From Madurella fahalii (lineage: Eukaryota; Ascomycota; Sordariomycetes; Sordariales), in the NCBI GenBank assembly GCA_029876055.1, contig CM056876.1, positions 4,960,001 through 5,024,000 on the forward strand: DNA of 64,000 nucleotides, in the 5' to 3' direction. Positions 35,470 through 46,253 of this stretch are shown here, in pieces. Every line of letters begins with the position of its first letter. The stretch's first letter is position 1. Below the pieces are notes generated by a model. That model saw only the letters and a list, made by a program, of their open reading frames with translations. It did not search any database and was not told the origin of the DNA. The position numbers were made by a program, and so were the translations under genes.

Positions 35470-37945
35470 ATGGAACCCCGTACACAGAGCCAGCCGTCGC
35501 TCGACGGCCTCGGAAACCACGTTTATCTCGAGAAACAGGACAGGCTGCGCGACATTGGCATCGATATTCACACGTCTCAGGTAAGGACCCGAGGCAGACA
35601 TGAAGCGCAGCCGGCAGAACCTGACTCTCTGATGCAGATTGTTGTCGTCGGCGGCCAGTCGTCGGGAAAAAGCTCACTGCTCGAGAGCCTTACAGGTTTC
35701 TCCTTCCCGCGAGGCCAGGGTCTCTGCACCCGCTACGCGACGCAGATTACTCTCCGTCGTAGTCAAATTACAAACACTGCCATCTCCATCACCCCCGGAC
35801 CCCACAGCAATTCGGACAGGAAGGAGCAGTTGCGGGCTTTCCGCTACGATGCGCGTGGTTTCCAGGGCGAGCGGCTCGCCAATATCATCGATGAAGTGAG
35901 TTTCCCCGGCTGCTAGCCGTGGGACCCTATGCTGACGGATATTTCCAGGCCGGCGAGGTCATGGGGATTCGCTCCGATAGAGGACCTGGAAAAAGTAACC
36001 GGCCCATGTTCAGCAGCGATATTCTGAAGATTGAGATTTCTGGTCCTGCGGTGCGTCGGTGTTGCTGGCCACGCGCGGTGCACTCAGCCACTGACGAGCA
36101 GCGGCAGGAGCCTCATCTCACGGTTATTGACGTGCCAGGTCTCTTCCAGGTCACAGAGGAAGGCACGTATTCCACTACCGACTTCGCGCACTATCTAACA
36201 GGTGCTGTAGGCCGCACCACGGAGACGGACAAGATGATGATTGAGGCTCTTGTTCGCAACTACATGGAAAATGAGCGTACCATGTGGGTCGTTTCGAGTC
36301 TTATTATCCGTTGCCTCGACCGATCACACTGACTATCCCTTGCAGCATCCTTGTCGTCATGTCCTGCCTTGCCGACCGAGCCACAGAAGGCATTCTCCAG
36401 CTTGCCAAGGCAGCTGACCCTAAGGGCATAAGAACAGTTGGCGTACTCACCAAAGCCGACCTCGTCCGCGAGCGGGCGGTCTTTCAGACGCTCTTCAACC
36501 TCGTGCGGGGGGACAGTTTGCGGTTGGGCTACTTTGTCGTGAGCAACCGCGGTGCTGATGAGGACGGCCTCAGCCTGGATCAGTGCAAGGAAAAGGAGAA
36601 AAAGCTCTTCCAGCAGCAAAATTGGGCGGCCATCGCAGGGCTGCGCCGTGCGGGCGTGGGTGCACTGCGAGACGAGCTCCAGCGTTTGCTGATGGATCTT
36701 GCGAAACAGGAGCTGCCCAAGCAGAGAGCCGAAGTGGCCAAGCGGCTGTATGAATGCCGCAAATCGCTGGACGAAATGGGCCCTCCCCGCGACGGCCCCG
36801 CCAGTCAGCGCGAGTATCTCACTAGGCTGGCTTCCAAATTCGAAAGGGCCGCTCATGATGCGTGGGAAGGGCGCTATCAGGCCAACCCTGTCTTCGACCA
36901 TGATCCGGGTCTCAAGTTAATCACCCGGGTTGTCCATCTGAATGACGGTTTCTCGAGCTTGATGTCGAAGAAGGGCCACACTAGAAAATTCCAGGGCGAC
37001 TCGCCTTCGTCTTCCGAGAGCAAGGCGGTTGCAAAATATGAGACAATGGCGGCCCAGCTCTATGCCACTCTCGAAGAGTACCCCGAGCTTATAGACATTG
37101 TCCCTGTCCAGGGGCTCGAATGTACCGGCCCTTCTGACGACTCGATCATGGAGCACATCGCCGCGTCTTACAACGAGAACCGCGGCCCGGAGCTTGGAAC
37201 TGTAAGCCCCCGCACATGACAGTTACCGGACCTCTGAACTAACGTCATGACACAGTTCAGCGGCTCGTTGCTTGCCACAGCCTTCAAGGACCAAGCGAAG
37301 ATGTGGGCCTCCATCGTCTACGGACATCTCGGAGTGGTCATCATCGTGGTCCATCATTTCGTGAGGAAGCTCCTCGAATGTGTCGCCGACGACCCGCGCG
37401 TCCGGGAAGAGATTTGGGAAACCCTCATTTTGGAGCAGCTCCTAAATCAATACAAACGGGCCAAGCACCATGCCGCCTTTGTCATTGACGTCGAGATGAA
37501 CAGCATTCCCATGACGGTCAATTCTCAATTCAACTCCAACCTCCGCAAGTCCCGCGCGGAGAGGCTGCTCGAAGGGATGCAGACCATTGCGACCGGCTAT
37601 GATAAAATGTCCATCTCAATCAAGACTGAAGAGGTGGTCCGCCTAACGACGAGCAAAGCCAACGCAGACCAAGTGAGGGAGGATATCCACGATATCCTCA
37701 AAAGCTATTATAAGGTCTCGCTCAAGAGGTTCGTAGACACGATTTGCCGGCAAGTCGTCGACTACTTCCTGCTGAGCGGTGCCGGAAACCCCTTACAGAT
37801 CATTAACCCTGGGGTTATCACTCAGTTGAGCGACGCCCAATTGGACCGCATCGCAGGCGAGGACGGGGTTACCAGGCGGGACCGCCAGCGGCTGGAGAAC
37901 GACATTCAGGGATTGGAAGCTGCCATAAAGGTGCTGAGAAGCTGA
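35470..37945 (+). CDS. Dynamin/Mx-like large GTPase
   Basis: Exons are 35470-35580, 35638-35895, 35949-36050, 36108-36283, 36346-37201 and 37256-37945, giving 730 residues. All junctions restore conserved dynamin text. G1 is GGQSSGKS (residues 42-49), G2 lies in CTRYAT, G3 is DVPG (165-168) and G4 is TKAD (251-254). A helical middle/stalk region follows, and the last 100 residues (KADQVREDI-like segment, YYKVSLKRFVDTICRQVVDYFLL) form a GTPase effector domain. There is no PH domain, proline-rich tail or membrane anchor, so the layout is Mx-like rather than endocytic or mitochondrial dynamin. This class is expanded in filamentous fungi and its roles are mostly unknown. Intron 3 has two in-frame acceptors six bases apart (exon start 36102 or 36108); I chose the second. 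Intron 1 (57 bp) is stop-free and in frame. Confidence 0.9.
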
Positions 37946-38097
37946 GGGGTATCGTGGAGGGTCAGCAAGGATGGAACGGCAGGCAGGGTCGAATCCCTGA
38001 ATATCGGCGGGCGGACTTTGATCTGGGGTAAAATAGGCAGTCCAAAACCAAGATAGAAGAAGAAAGAGAAAAAGGAGGGAAAAAAAAAAAACGGCCG

Positions 38098-39163
38098 CTA
38101 CGCACGCTCCGCTTCCATCTCTGCCATCCTCTCATCCATACTTCTCGCCATCTCCTCTTCCCTCTCCCCCTCCCCCTCCCTCTCCCCAACCCCAATCCCA
38201 CCATCAAGCCCCCTCCTGCTCACCTCCTCTTTCACCATCCTCCTCGTAAGCATCCCCTTCCCACCCCACGCCCTAATCACCGCATCGTCCCCATCCGCCC
38301 TCATCTTCCTCCCCCATCCCTCAACACTCCTCATCCCCACCACCAGGAAGCCTAACTCCTCCCTCTCCACATCGAACACCTCCCACCATTCACACTCAGG
38401 CATCTTCGCGCCGACGTCGCGGGCCGCGTTATAGATCGCCGCCACCGCCAGCGCGTTGGGCTGGCTCGTGCAGCACAGCATCTGCGGCGACAGCAGGGCG
38501 GCGTTGAGGTAGGCCAGCGTCCGCGGCGCGATCCGCTCCTTGCGCACGTTCAGGAACTCGAGCGCCTGCAGGTACGTGACGGCCAGCGGGTGGGGGAGGG
38601 CGACGTGCGTGTCGAAGCCGAGGGCGTAGAAGACGCGGGCTTCGAGGGCGAGGACGCGCGCGTGGAAGGCCTGGTACTGCGATTCCGACAGGTAGTAGGA
38701 CGCCGGGCTGTTGGTGGCGGGCGGGGCCGAGGCCGGGCGGAAGAAGGAGCTGGAGGGGGAGAGGAGGTAGGCGTAGACGTTGGAGAGGTCGCGCGGGGAC
38801 CGCGGCGAGCCCGAGAGTTTGGCTGTCAGGTACACGATGGCTGCTGAGACGTCCTAGGGGGAGGTTAGCTTGTGTGCTTGTTGCCTCTTTTTCCCCTTCT
38901 CAAAGCGGCCGATCGGGGAGGCGGGGAGGAAAAGTTACGCTATATTCGTGGGCCATGAGCGGCTCGACAAGCCAATATCGCGCCAGGAGGACATTTGCTT
39001 GCGCTGTGACGGATTGTGGGAGTTCGAGGAGGATGCCGGCGGCTTGAGTGAGGCACTGCGTCGCAAAGAAGATGGCGTCCTGCAGCTCGAGTGGGAGCGC
39101 GCCAAAGGAGCGCCGCTTGAATAATTGGTCTGGCGTCGCCAGCGGATTCGTCATGTGCGACAT
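38098..39163 (-). CDS. Cyclin-L-like protein
   Basis: Exons are 39163-38939 and 38853-38098 (85-bp intron), giving 326 residues. The first cyclin box shows QAAGILLELPQSVTAQANVL and, across the junction, HEYS-DVSAAIVYLTAKLSG followed by SPRDLSNVYAYL. This parallels the QAAGILLRLPQ...INLASKIEE...RRIRDVINVF text of animal cyclin L. The second box has ARVFYALGFDTHVALPHP and MLCCTSQPNALAVAAIYNAAR. Cyclin L partners CDK11-type kinases in transcription-coupled splicing; in fungi the assignment is by resemblance only. The C-terminus is a Glu/Arg/Gly-rich tail (GEREGEGEREEE) and lacks the RS domain of animal cyclin L. The gene is convergent with the dynamin-like gene, with only about 150 bases between stops. 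Confidence 0.82.
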
Positions 39164-40340
39164 GTTGGAGGGCTGTTACGTTGACAATCTTTGAAGCAAT
39201 CACGAGACGGCCGAAGGAAGAAGCTCATGATCCAAGCTTGGAGCTCCCCTGGCCATCTCTTACAGTGTGCATACACAGTGTATGTTCCGTTGTCAGGATC
39301 TGTGGGTCACAGGGTTAGGGTCATCCTATCTTGAGCTATCGCCTACTCAATCTCATATGGTCGAGAAGAGGTTCCTTGCCTCTCACGGCGGCAATGTTGG
39401 GTGTCCGCATCTTCACATCTTGAGCGGCCTACGCTAAGGATATCTGGTGGAAGCTTTGTCTTGTCTTGACACCAGACTCGTAGGGTACCAATCGATCAGC
39501 GTCCACTCCTCCTCGAGCTTTCTCCTGGAGAGGCGTATCATAGCCCCGGCGTCGCCATAGACATGGAAAACGCTTCGTCGCAGAACATAAAGAGCCAGTG
39601 GATTGCAGCCCATGTAGAGCTCCATGGCCTTTTCGGGAACCTCGTAGTCGGAAACCTCGTCGTAGAGGCCCTTTTTCCCATGTCTCGAACAGCTCTTTAC
39701 CGTAATCCCGTGCGTCACCGCCGAACGCTTCGGATGAGGGTGCCATCTCGCCGACGGGAACGATCCGACCAGGAGAGTGTAAAACAAAGGAAAGATAGCT
39801 AAGGGGAATGCAGGAAATGGAATCCTGTGTCGAGTTGCCCTACAAGCACCCCGGGTATGTTGTGCTTGGAGGTGGTCCCCCACTTCACCCCGCGCCTGGC
39901 AGCCCCCCACCACTCGGCCTCAGTTGTTGAAGAGAAACCCAACGCTCGGACCCTTCTAGAAACAATCTAGCAGTCACGAGACGACGCGACCAAGCGGCAG
40001 GGGCCATAACCCTGGTTCAGCCCAGAAGTCGCGTCTCCCAAACAATCCACAATTTCCACCCCTCCCGGCTTTTGCATCCATCTGCCACAAGTACCGGCCC
40101 AATCGCCACGCCGCAAATGTTCCGTTGAACCACTATCATCGGCATCTTGGCAAGGCTCCAACTCCACCGGACCTGCTCGCCTTACGACTGCGAAGCATCC
40201 CATCCAAACGCGTCCGGAGACGCGGCTGGTTTATGACCGACATTGACCCTTCTCATTGGTCAGCCGCAACTGCTCTTTTGTTCGGCACAACTTTGACTGG
40301 CTGTGACGTCCATCTTTCTCCGACGTGCTTTTAGGCCATC
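39164..40340. other. Intergenic region upstream of cyclin L and SLIP-GC-like genes
   Basis: About 1.2 kb between divergent starts, so it should hold both promoters. It includes one suspicious minus-strand frame listed separately (39434-39913). Confidence 0.5.
39434..39913 (-). CDS. Possible small ORF or gene remnant, unknown
   Basis: A 159-codon minus-strand frame. Its second half (VPEKAMELYMGCNPLALYVL, then VFHVYGDAGAMIRLSRRK and EEEWTLIDWYP) has a normal protein-like composition. The first half is Arg/Pro/His-rich and looks noncoding. I recognise no domain. It may be a remnant exon of a lost gene or chance. Confidence 0.2.
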   Translation of the reverse strand: MVGGCQARGEVGDHLQAQHTRGACRATRHRIPFPAFPLAIFPLFYTLLVGSFPSARWHPHPKRSAVTHGITVKSCSRHGKKGLYDEVSDYEVPEKAMELYMGCNPLALYVLRRSVFHVYGDAGAMIRLSRRKLEEEWTLIDWYPTSLVSRQDKASTRYP

Positions 40341-43300
40341 ATGGCGCCGGTCAAGACCGAGCCCCAGGATAATGCTGGGCTTGGTCCCTGCCGTGTGCCT
40401 CCGAAAACCGAAGATGGGGAGAAGAAAGTCGGCATCCGGTATCTCCAACAGCTAGTCTCGGAATCCTCACCCGAGCGGTTGGAGAAAGGTGTGACCATTG
40501 GCTTGCAGGTCCTCCGGGATCTCAAGGAACCTCTGGAAGCTTGTGCCCAGCTCACCACCACGCAAGCCGCACAGTGGCTAAAGTCCATCGGCAATCTCGA
40601 GGCCCGCGCCAGGCCACCGCGAACCATTGTGGGCGTCGTTGGGAATACAGGAGCCGGAAAGTCGTCGGTGATAAGTGCCGTCCTTGATGAAGAACGGTAA
40701 GTCGGCCTGACCATTTGCCGCCAAGCGACTCAACTTACTCGGTGCGACAGCCTGCTCCCCACCAACTGCATGAGAGCTTGTACCGCCTCTCCCACCGAGA
40801 TCTCCTACAACGACTCAGAGAACCCCGACGAGCTGTATCGTGCCGAGGTCGAGTTTATCACCAGAGATGACTGGGTCAAGGAACTGCATGCTCTCTTCAG
40901 TGATCTCCTGGACGGCAACGGCGAGGTCTCGCGCGAGTGCACCAACCAGGACAGTGATTGCGGCGTCGCCTATGCCAAGATCAAGGCCGTCTACCCCAAG
41001 ATGACCAGAGATATGATTGCCTCGGCTACCCCCGAGTCCCTAGCTAATGTCGGCGTCGTCCGGGGAGTGCTCGGGACGGTCAAGAAGCTTCGAGCGACAA
41101 CCGCAGCGAGTCTCTACCGCCAATTACAGACCTATGTTGACAGCAAAGAGAAGAATACGGATAGAAACATGGAATACTGGCCGCTTATCAAGGTTGTGCG
41201 CATCTACACTAAGGCCTCTGCATTGGCTACGGGTGCCTGTCTAGTCGATCTTCCCGGTGTTCAAGACTCCAACGCGGCCCGGGCTGCTGTGGCAGCGAAC
41301 TATATGAAGGCCTGTACCGGTCTGTGGATTGTCGCGCCCATTACCCGCGCGGTGGACGACAAGACGGCCAGGTCGCTTCTCGGTGACTCGTTCAGGTACG
41401 TAATCCGCCGTGCGATGGAGCTTACGCAGCATTTCTGACATGTGGGAAAGGCGTCAGTTGAAGTACGACGGCACGTATTCTGCCGTGACCTTCATCTGCT
41501 CCAAGACGGACGACATCTCCGTGACCGAGGCAGCAGAGAGTCTAGGCATCGAGGAGGAGATCTCCGAGTCCTGGTCTGCGGTCCAAGCGCTTTCAAACGA
41601 CATCCGGCGGTTCAAATCTGAAATCGCCAGCCTTAGAGACGAGCGAGATGCTTGCGATGAGCTGATCGACGAGATCGAGCAAACCTGGGACGAATGGGAT
41701 GCATTAGCGAGCAAGCTGTCCGACGGGGTCGTTGTCTACGCACCATCTAGCCCCAACAAGAAGCGCAAACGACGGTCCAAGCCACGAGGCAGCCGCAAGA
41801 ATCGCAGCTCGAGTGATACCGATGACAGCGACTTCTCAGATACAGACGTCTCTGACTGTAGTGACAAGGAAAATCAAGCGTTACAGGACGAGGATAGGGT
41901 GCCGCTCACCGAGGAGCAGATTGAGGCGAAGCTTACCTCTCTGAAAGCCAAGAAAAAGGAGATCCGAGCAAAAAAGAAGCAGATTGAAGAGCAGGTCTCG
42001 GAACACCGCAATACGATTAAGAATCTCGCCGCCGAGAAGGACACCTTGCTTGCCGAGGTGAAAGCCGTCTGCATCCAGGGTAGGAATGCCTACTCGAAGC
42101 GGGCAATCAAGCAAGATTTTGCCATGGGTATCAAAGAGTAAGCAGTGATGCAGGTTTCCGTGCCAGTGCAATGTTGACGTCTCAATAGACTCGACCAGGA
42201 AACCGCTGCTGAGAAGGACGAGGAGAACTTTGACCCTGAGGCAGATCTCCGGGACTACGGTGCCGTTGCGGAATCGCTCCCAGTGTTCTGCGTGAGCAGC
42301 CGTGCTTTTCAGAAACTGAGCGGTAGACTGCAGAAGGACGACGTCAACAGCGCCGGATTCCAGTCGGTCGAGGACACCGAGATTCCCCAACTGCAGGCGC
42401 ATGCCAGGAAACTTACCGAGTCGGGACGAGCGGCGAATTCGCGGCGTTTCCTGAACGATTTGCTGCAGCTCCTCAACTCAATGTCCATGTGGGCCACCGA
42501 CGATGGCACACGGTTGAACTGGTCAGATGCCGAGCAACGGAGCGAAGAGATCCGGCTGCGGAACCAGCTCAAGAGGCTGGAGGAGGTAAGCTTCTAGCAT
42601 TCCGATTCTTCTCTTACAAAACAGACGCATCCATCCAACTAACGCCCCCACTAGGAGCTAGAATCCTCGTTGATCGCATGTATTACTTCAATGAAACAAC
42701 AACTCGCCGAAAATGTTTTTGAAAAGTTCGACCAGTACATACCAAAGGCGGTTGACGATGCAGTGCCGACCGCCACCCAGTGGGGGGCTCCCAGGGACAT
42801 GGGCGGATTGCTCTGGGCGACGTACAAGGCGACATGTAGACGGAACGGAATTTTTAGTGGCTCTTCGGGCCCGCGAGACTTCAACGAGGAACTCTTTGCT
42901 CCTATCTCGAAACATCTGGCTTCTGGGTGGGAACGCGCCTTTCAGCGTCGGCTCCCATCTTGCTTGGACGATTTTCTCCGGGATGTCCGGGCGCGTTTGA
43001 CGGCATTCCACCGTGAAGCCACCGAGGGGGCAAGTGGACGCGGTGATAACTACAACGGTCTGAACATGCTCTCTCAGCAGCTCCAGGCACACTCGCAGCG
43101 CGTCTCGGGCATCAGGGACGTCTTGATGGCTTTGGCACAGGACCTCCAGCGGGATGCAAACCGGGCCTTTACACCGGTCATCCAGAGCGAAATGACCCAA
43201 GCGTATGAAGGCTGTTTTGCTGAACGAGGTATGACCCGACAGGAAGTGTTGACATGGTAGCAGCCAACTAAGCATCATGGTACAGGAACTGGCTCCTTCA

Positions 43301-43764
43301 AGCGCATGAAGGACATCATGATTTCACACGTCACCACGCACCGCCAGAGCATGTTCCGAAATGCCACCAGCGTTGTGCAAACGCAGCTGGAAGATATGTG
43401 TCGGCGCATAAAGCTCCAGATGGAGGAGTTTATCCAAGACATCCATGCGCGGCTCACATGCGATTACCTGTCGGTTCTTGTTGGCGCGGACGTGAGCGGC
43501 GGCGTTTCTCGCGTTGAACGGATGCTGCGAGCTGAGATAGTACCTCTCCTGGCTAAGGCCGACCTGCCCTTTGCAGAACTCGTTTCCGAGCCGGCCGGGC
43601 ATGAAGGTCATGTTGGGGCTCAGCTACATGACAGACTAGAGGGTCGAACTAAATTCAGGGGCGGTGACGACGACGACTTAGGGCAGAAGAACGACGCTGT
43701 CGAGACTGAGGTTGGTTCAGCGGCTCATGATTCCATCACCGTCAAGGCGGAGAACTTGTGGTAA
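40341..43764 (+). CDS. SLIP-GC-like nuclear GTPase (dynamin superfamily)
   Basis: Exons are 40341-40696, 40751-41395, 41451-42137, 42189-42585, 42655-43228 and 43286-43764, giving 1,045 residues. All introns are 51-69 bp and each junction preserves frame. The GTPase region has a P-loop GNTGAGKSS (from Gly101), DLPG (285-288) and ICSKTDD (about 349-355) in the TKxD position. After the G domain comes a Glu/Asp-rich coiled segment. It is split by a strongly basic block KKRKRRSKPRGSRKN, a likely nuclear localisation signal, and a Ser/Asp-rich acidic stretch, and is followed by a Lys-rich coiled coil. The last third is helical. The overall plan matches the vertebrate nuclear GTPase SLIP-GC and its many fungal relatives, whose cellular role is not known. 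Orthology is by architecture and motif spacing. The gene lies 2.4 kb from a dynamin-like GTPase. Confidence 0.85.
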
Positions 43765-44526
43765 TATTCTTGTGGGGCGGGCTCTGGTTGGTTTCAGCTG
43801 CTGGGGGTCTATGGCGTAGGAAGGAAAAGCTCAGCCACACGTGCTGTCAAGGGCTCTGTATTGTATTGTGTGTATATCCTAGTTCTAATCATGTTGGCTT
43901 TGGCATATTCGTACCTGGCTGGGTGGTTGGTGTGCATGAACTATGTAGCTCGAGGTACCCTTCACCCTGGCAATGCAGGCTAAATGCTATGTTGAAAGGC
44001 AGTTCAGCCCAGTCTATGTTCAGTGTCGTTGCGACCTCACGATTGTACCAGTCAAAGGGATCTGGGTCGATCAAGGTCGAAAAGGGGCATCAAAATCTCA
44101 ACTCTAACCCTAACCCTAACCCTCATTGACGGGTAGCCAGCCCGGAGAATTTAGCAATGGGACAAGAATAGAGAAGGTGAGGCTTTTTACTTTGCCCATT
44201 TGTTGTCTTCTCGATCGCGTTCAGTGGTAAAGTTGCCGGTGAATTTCTGCTTCTGTATAACAGCAGGTTTCGCAGGCTACAAGAAAGCGGGTCGAAGGCG
44301 TTCTTGAATTTAACTTGCCGGTCGCCACCTTTCATAGCAACCCAAGGAACCACCAGGAGAATTAAACCTCGGCGAAGCAGCGGGGCAGCGCTGTTTAACA
44401 CAGTCAGGGAATTCAGATTGACCGGGCCGTTTGACTTCTGTTGCTAGCGAGGGGTCTCATCGAGTGACGGTTTCTCGTTGAGTCACAAAAACGGCCAACC
44501 ACACCACGTTCCGAGTGTGAGGCAAC
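43765..44526. other. Intergenic region upstream of the Cns1-like gene
   Basis: About 760 bases with no gene. It contains a short telomere-type repeat about 400 bases before the next start codon. Confidence 0.5.
44104..44122 (+). repeat. Interstitial telomere-type repeat (CTAACC x3)
   Basis: Three uninterrupted CTAACC units plus one C, that is (TTAGGG)3 on the minus strand, about 400 bases upstream of the Cns1-like start. TTAGGG is the telomere repeat of filamentous ascomycetes. Similar short 'telobox' elements occur in promoters of growth genes in several eukaryotes. Confidence 0.75.
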
Positions 44527-45876
44527 ATGGACAAAGTCACCAAAGACGCCGAGGCACTCAAGCTGAGCGACTCCGTCGCCGGCACAAATGGCCCTGCCGT
44601 CCCAGACGCACCCGTTCTCCTACCGGAGCTGCCGCCCGGCCGCACGCTCAACGCGGGCATGACGCTCGAGGAGACGTTGGCCGACCTCAACAGGCACCCA
44701 CTGTTCATGACCGAACTGGACCCGTCCGAGGACAACGACGAACTGGCCGCGCTGCAGGCTCTCGCGTACGACGGCACGCCGCTAGAGAACGCGACTAACT
44801 TTAAGGAGCAGGGCAACGAGTGCTTCCGGGGGAAACACTGGGCCGACGCAAAGGAGTTCTATTCCAAGGGAGTGGCTATCCTAGCGGCCGAGGAGGCGCG
44901 TCGCGCAAAGGGGATCAAGAAGAAGATCAAGGTCCAGAAACCCGTGGCGGTGGCTATCTCTCCCGACTATGACCCCTCTTCTTCCCACTCCGTCGTTCAG
45001 GAAGCCGAGCTCCATGAAGGAGCCGCCAAGGAAAAAGAAGAAGGAGGGGAAGTAGAAGAAGTAGACGACTCCCCAACCGAAACCGCGTCCGAGCGTGCCC
45101 TCCTCGAGACACTCTACGTCAACCGCGCAGCCTGCCACCTCTTCCTGCAAAACTACCGCTCCTGCACCCTCGACTGCGGCGCGGCCCTCCGCCTGAACCC
45201 GCACAACGTCAAGGCCCTCTACCGCTCGGCACGGGCCCTCCTAGCCGTCAACAAGATCCCCGAGGCCGACGACGCCTGCGCGCGCGGCCTCAGGCTGGAC
45301 CCGGGCAACCAGGCGCTGCAGGCGCTCGCGGAGGAGATCGTGCGGGCGCACGACGCGGACGCGGCGCGCCGGGCGCGCGAGGAGGAGCGGCTGGCGCGCG
45401 AGCGGCAGAAGAAGACGCTGCTGCGCGCGGCGCTGCAGGCGCGCGGCATCCGGGCCCGCGCCACGGGCAAGAAGCCCGACATGGAGGACGCGCGCGTCCG
45501 GCTGGTCCCCGACGAGCTCGACCCCCACAGCGGCCTCGTCTTCCCCACCATGCTGCTCTACCCGCTGCAGATGGAGTCGGACTTCATCAAGGCCTTCGGG
45601 GAGGCCGAGACGCTGGAGCAGCACTTTGCCTACGTCTTCCCCTTGCCGTGGGATAAGGCTGGGGAGTATGAGAGTGGGAAGGTGGAGTGTTACATAGAGA
45701 ACGTGAAGGGCGGGTTGGTCAAGGTTGGGAGGAAGGTGCCGTTGTTGAAGGTGCTCAGTGGGGGGAATGTGGAGGTGGTGGATGAGTTATTGAGGGTGTT
45801 TGTTGTGCCGCGGGGGAAGGCGGAGGAGTGGGTGAGGGAGTGGAAGGCGAAGAAGGCGGAGGCGAGTCAGAGTTAA
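44527..45876 (+). CDS. cns1: Hsp90 co-chaperone Cns1/TTC4-like TPR protein
   Basis: Single exon, 449 residues. Cns1 binds the C-terminus of Hsp90 and Hsp70 through TPRs, is essential in yeast and supports translation elongation factor folding. The N-terminal region carries the conserved LNRHPLFMTEL segment. TPR1 begins near residue 96 (NFKEQGNECFRGKHWADAKE). TPR2 and TPR3 lie at about 195-265 (LYVNRAACHLFLQNYRSCTL, then KALYRSARALLAVNKIPEAD). TPR1 and TPR2 are separated by an acidic insert rich in Lys/Glu. A charged helix (ARRAREEERLARERQKK) leads into the C-terminal Cns1/TTC4 domain with DPHSGLVFPTMLLYPLQMES. The start ATG at 44527 is the first in frame. The gene is convergent with the Xbp1-like gene. 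Confidence 0.9.
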   Translation: MDKVTKDAEALKLSDSVAGTNGPAVPDAPVLLPELPPGRTLNAGMTLEETLADLNRHPLFMTELDPSEDNDELAALQALAYDGTPLENATNFKEQGNECFRGKHWADAKEFYSKGVAILAAEEARRAKGIKKKIKVQKPVAVAISPDYDPSSSHSVVQEAELHEGAAKEKEEGGEVEEVDDSPTETASERALLETLYVNRAACHLFLQNYRSCTLDCGAALRLNPHNVKALYRSARALLAVNKIPEADDACARGLRLDPGNQALQALAEEIVRAHDADAARRAREEERLARERQKKTLLRAALQARGIRARATGKKPDMEDARVRLVPDELDPHSGLVFPTMLLYPLQMESDFIKAFGEAETLEQHFAYVFPLPWDKAGEYESGKVECYIENVKGGLVKVGRKVPLLKVLSGGNVEVVDELLRVFVVPRGKAEEWVREWKAKKAEASQS

Positions 45877-46253
45877 GGGGGGACGGGTAGCGGTAAATGG
45901 GCAGGGCAGGACAGGGCAGGACAGGGAAAAACGCAACAGGGAGAGATCAAGTGCCGCGGTCGGCGGCAAAGCAGCTGTGCTAGATGCCGCGCTTTGGATG
46001 GGTTGAGGTAATTCAGAAATCAAGGCCATCTTCAGCTGCTGCGACCAAACCGCTCGGAAGAGACTCACGGCTCTCATTCCCGCGGCAAATGCAAAGTATC
46101 CAAAATCGAACGCCGCCAATCTATCCAAGGCCCAACTCCAGTCTAATCGCCCCTTATCCTTTTGTGGCTCTCCAAACGGCCAACGGGAATGCGGAACCAA
46201 AAAGCAAAGATAAGTCACCGAATACATCTCAGGCCGTTACCACTTGAACCTAA
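45877..46253. other. Convergent 3' intergenic region
   Basis: About 380 bases between the stop codons of the Cns1-like and Xbp1-like genes. A short AGGGCAGGAC-type duplication occurs at about 45902-45925. No gene seen. Confidence 0.5.
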
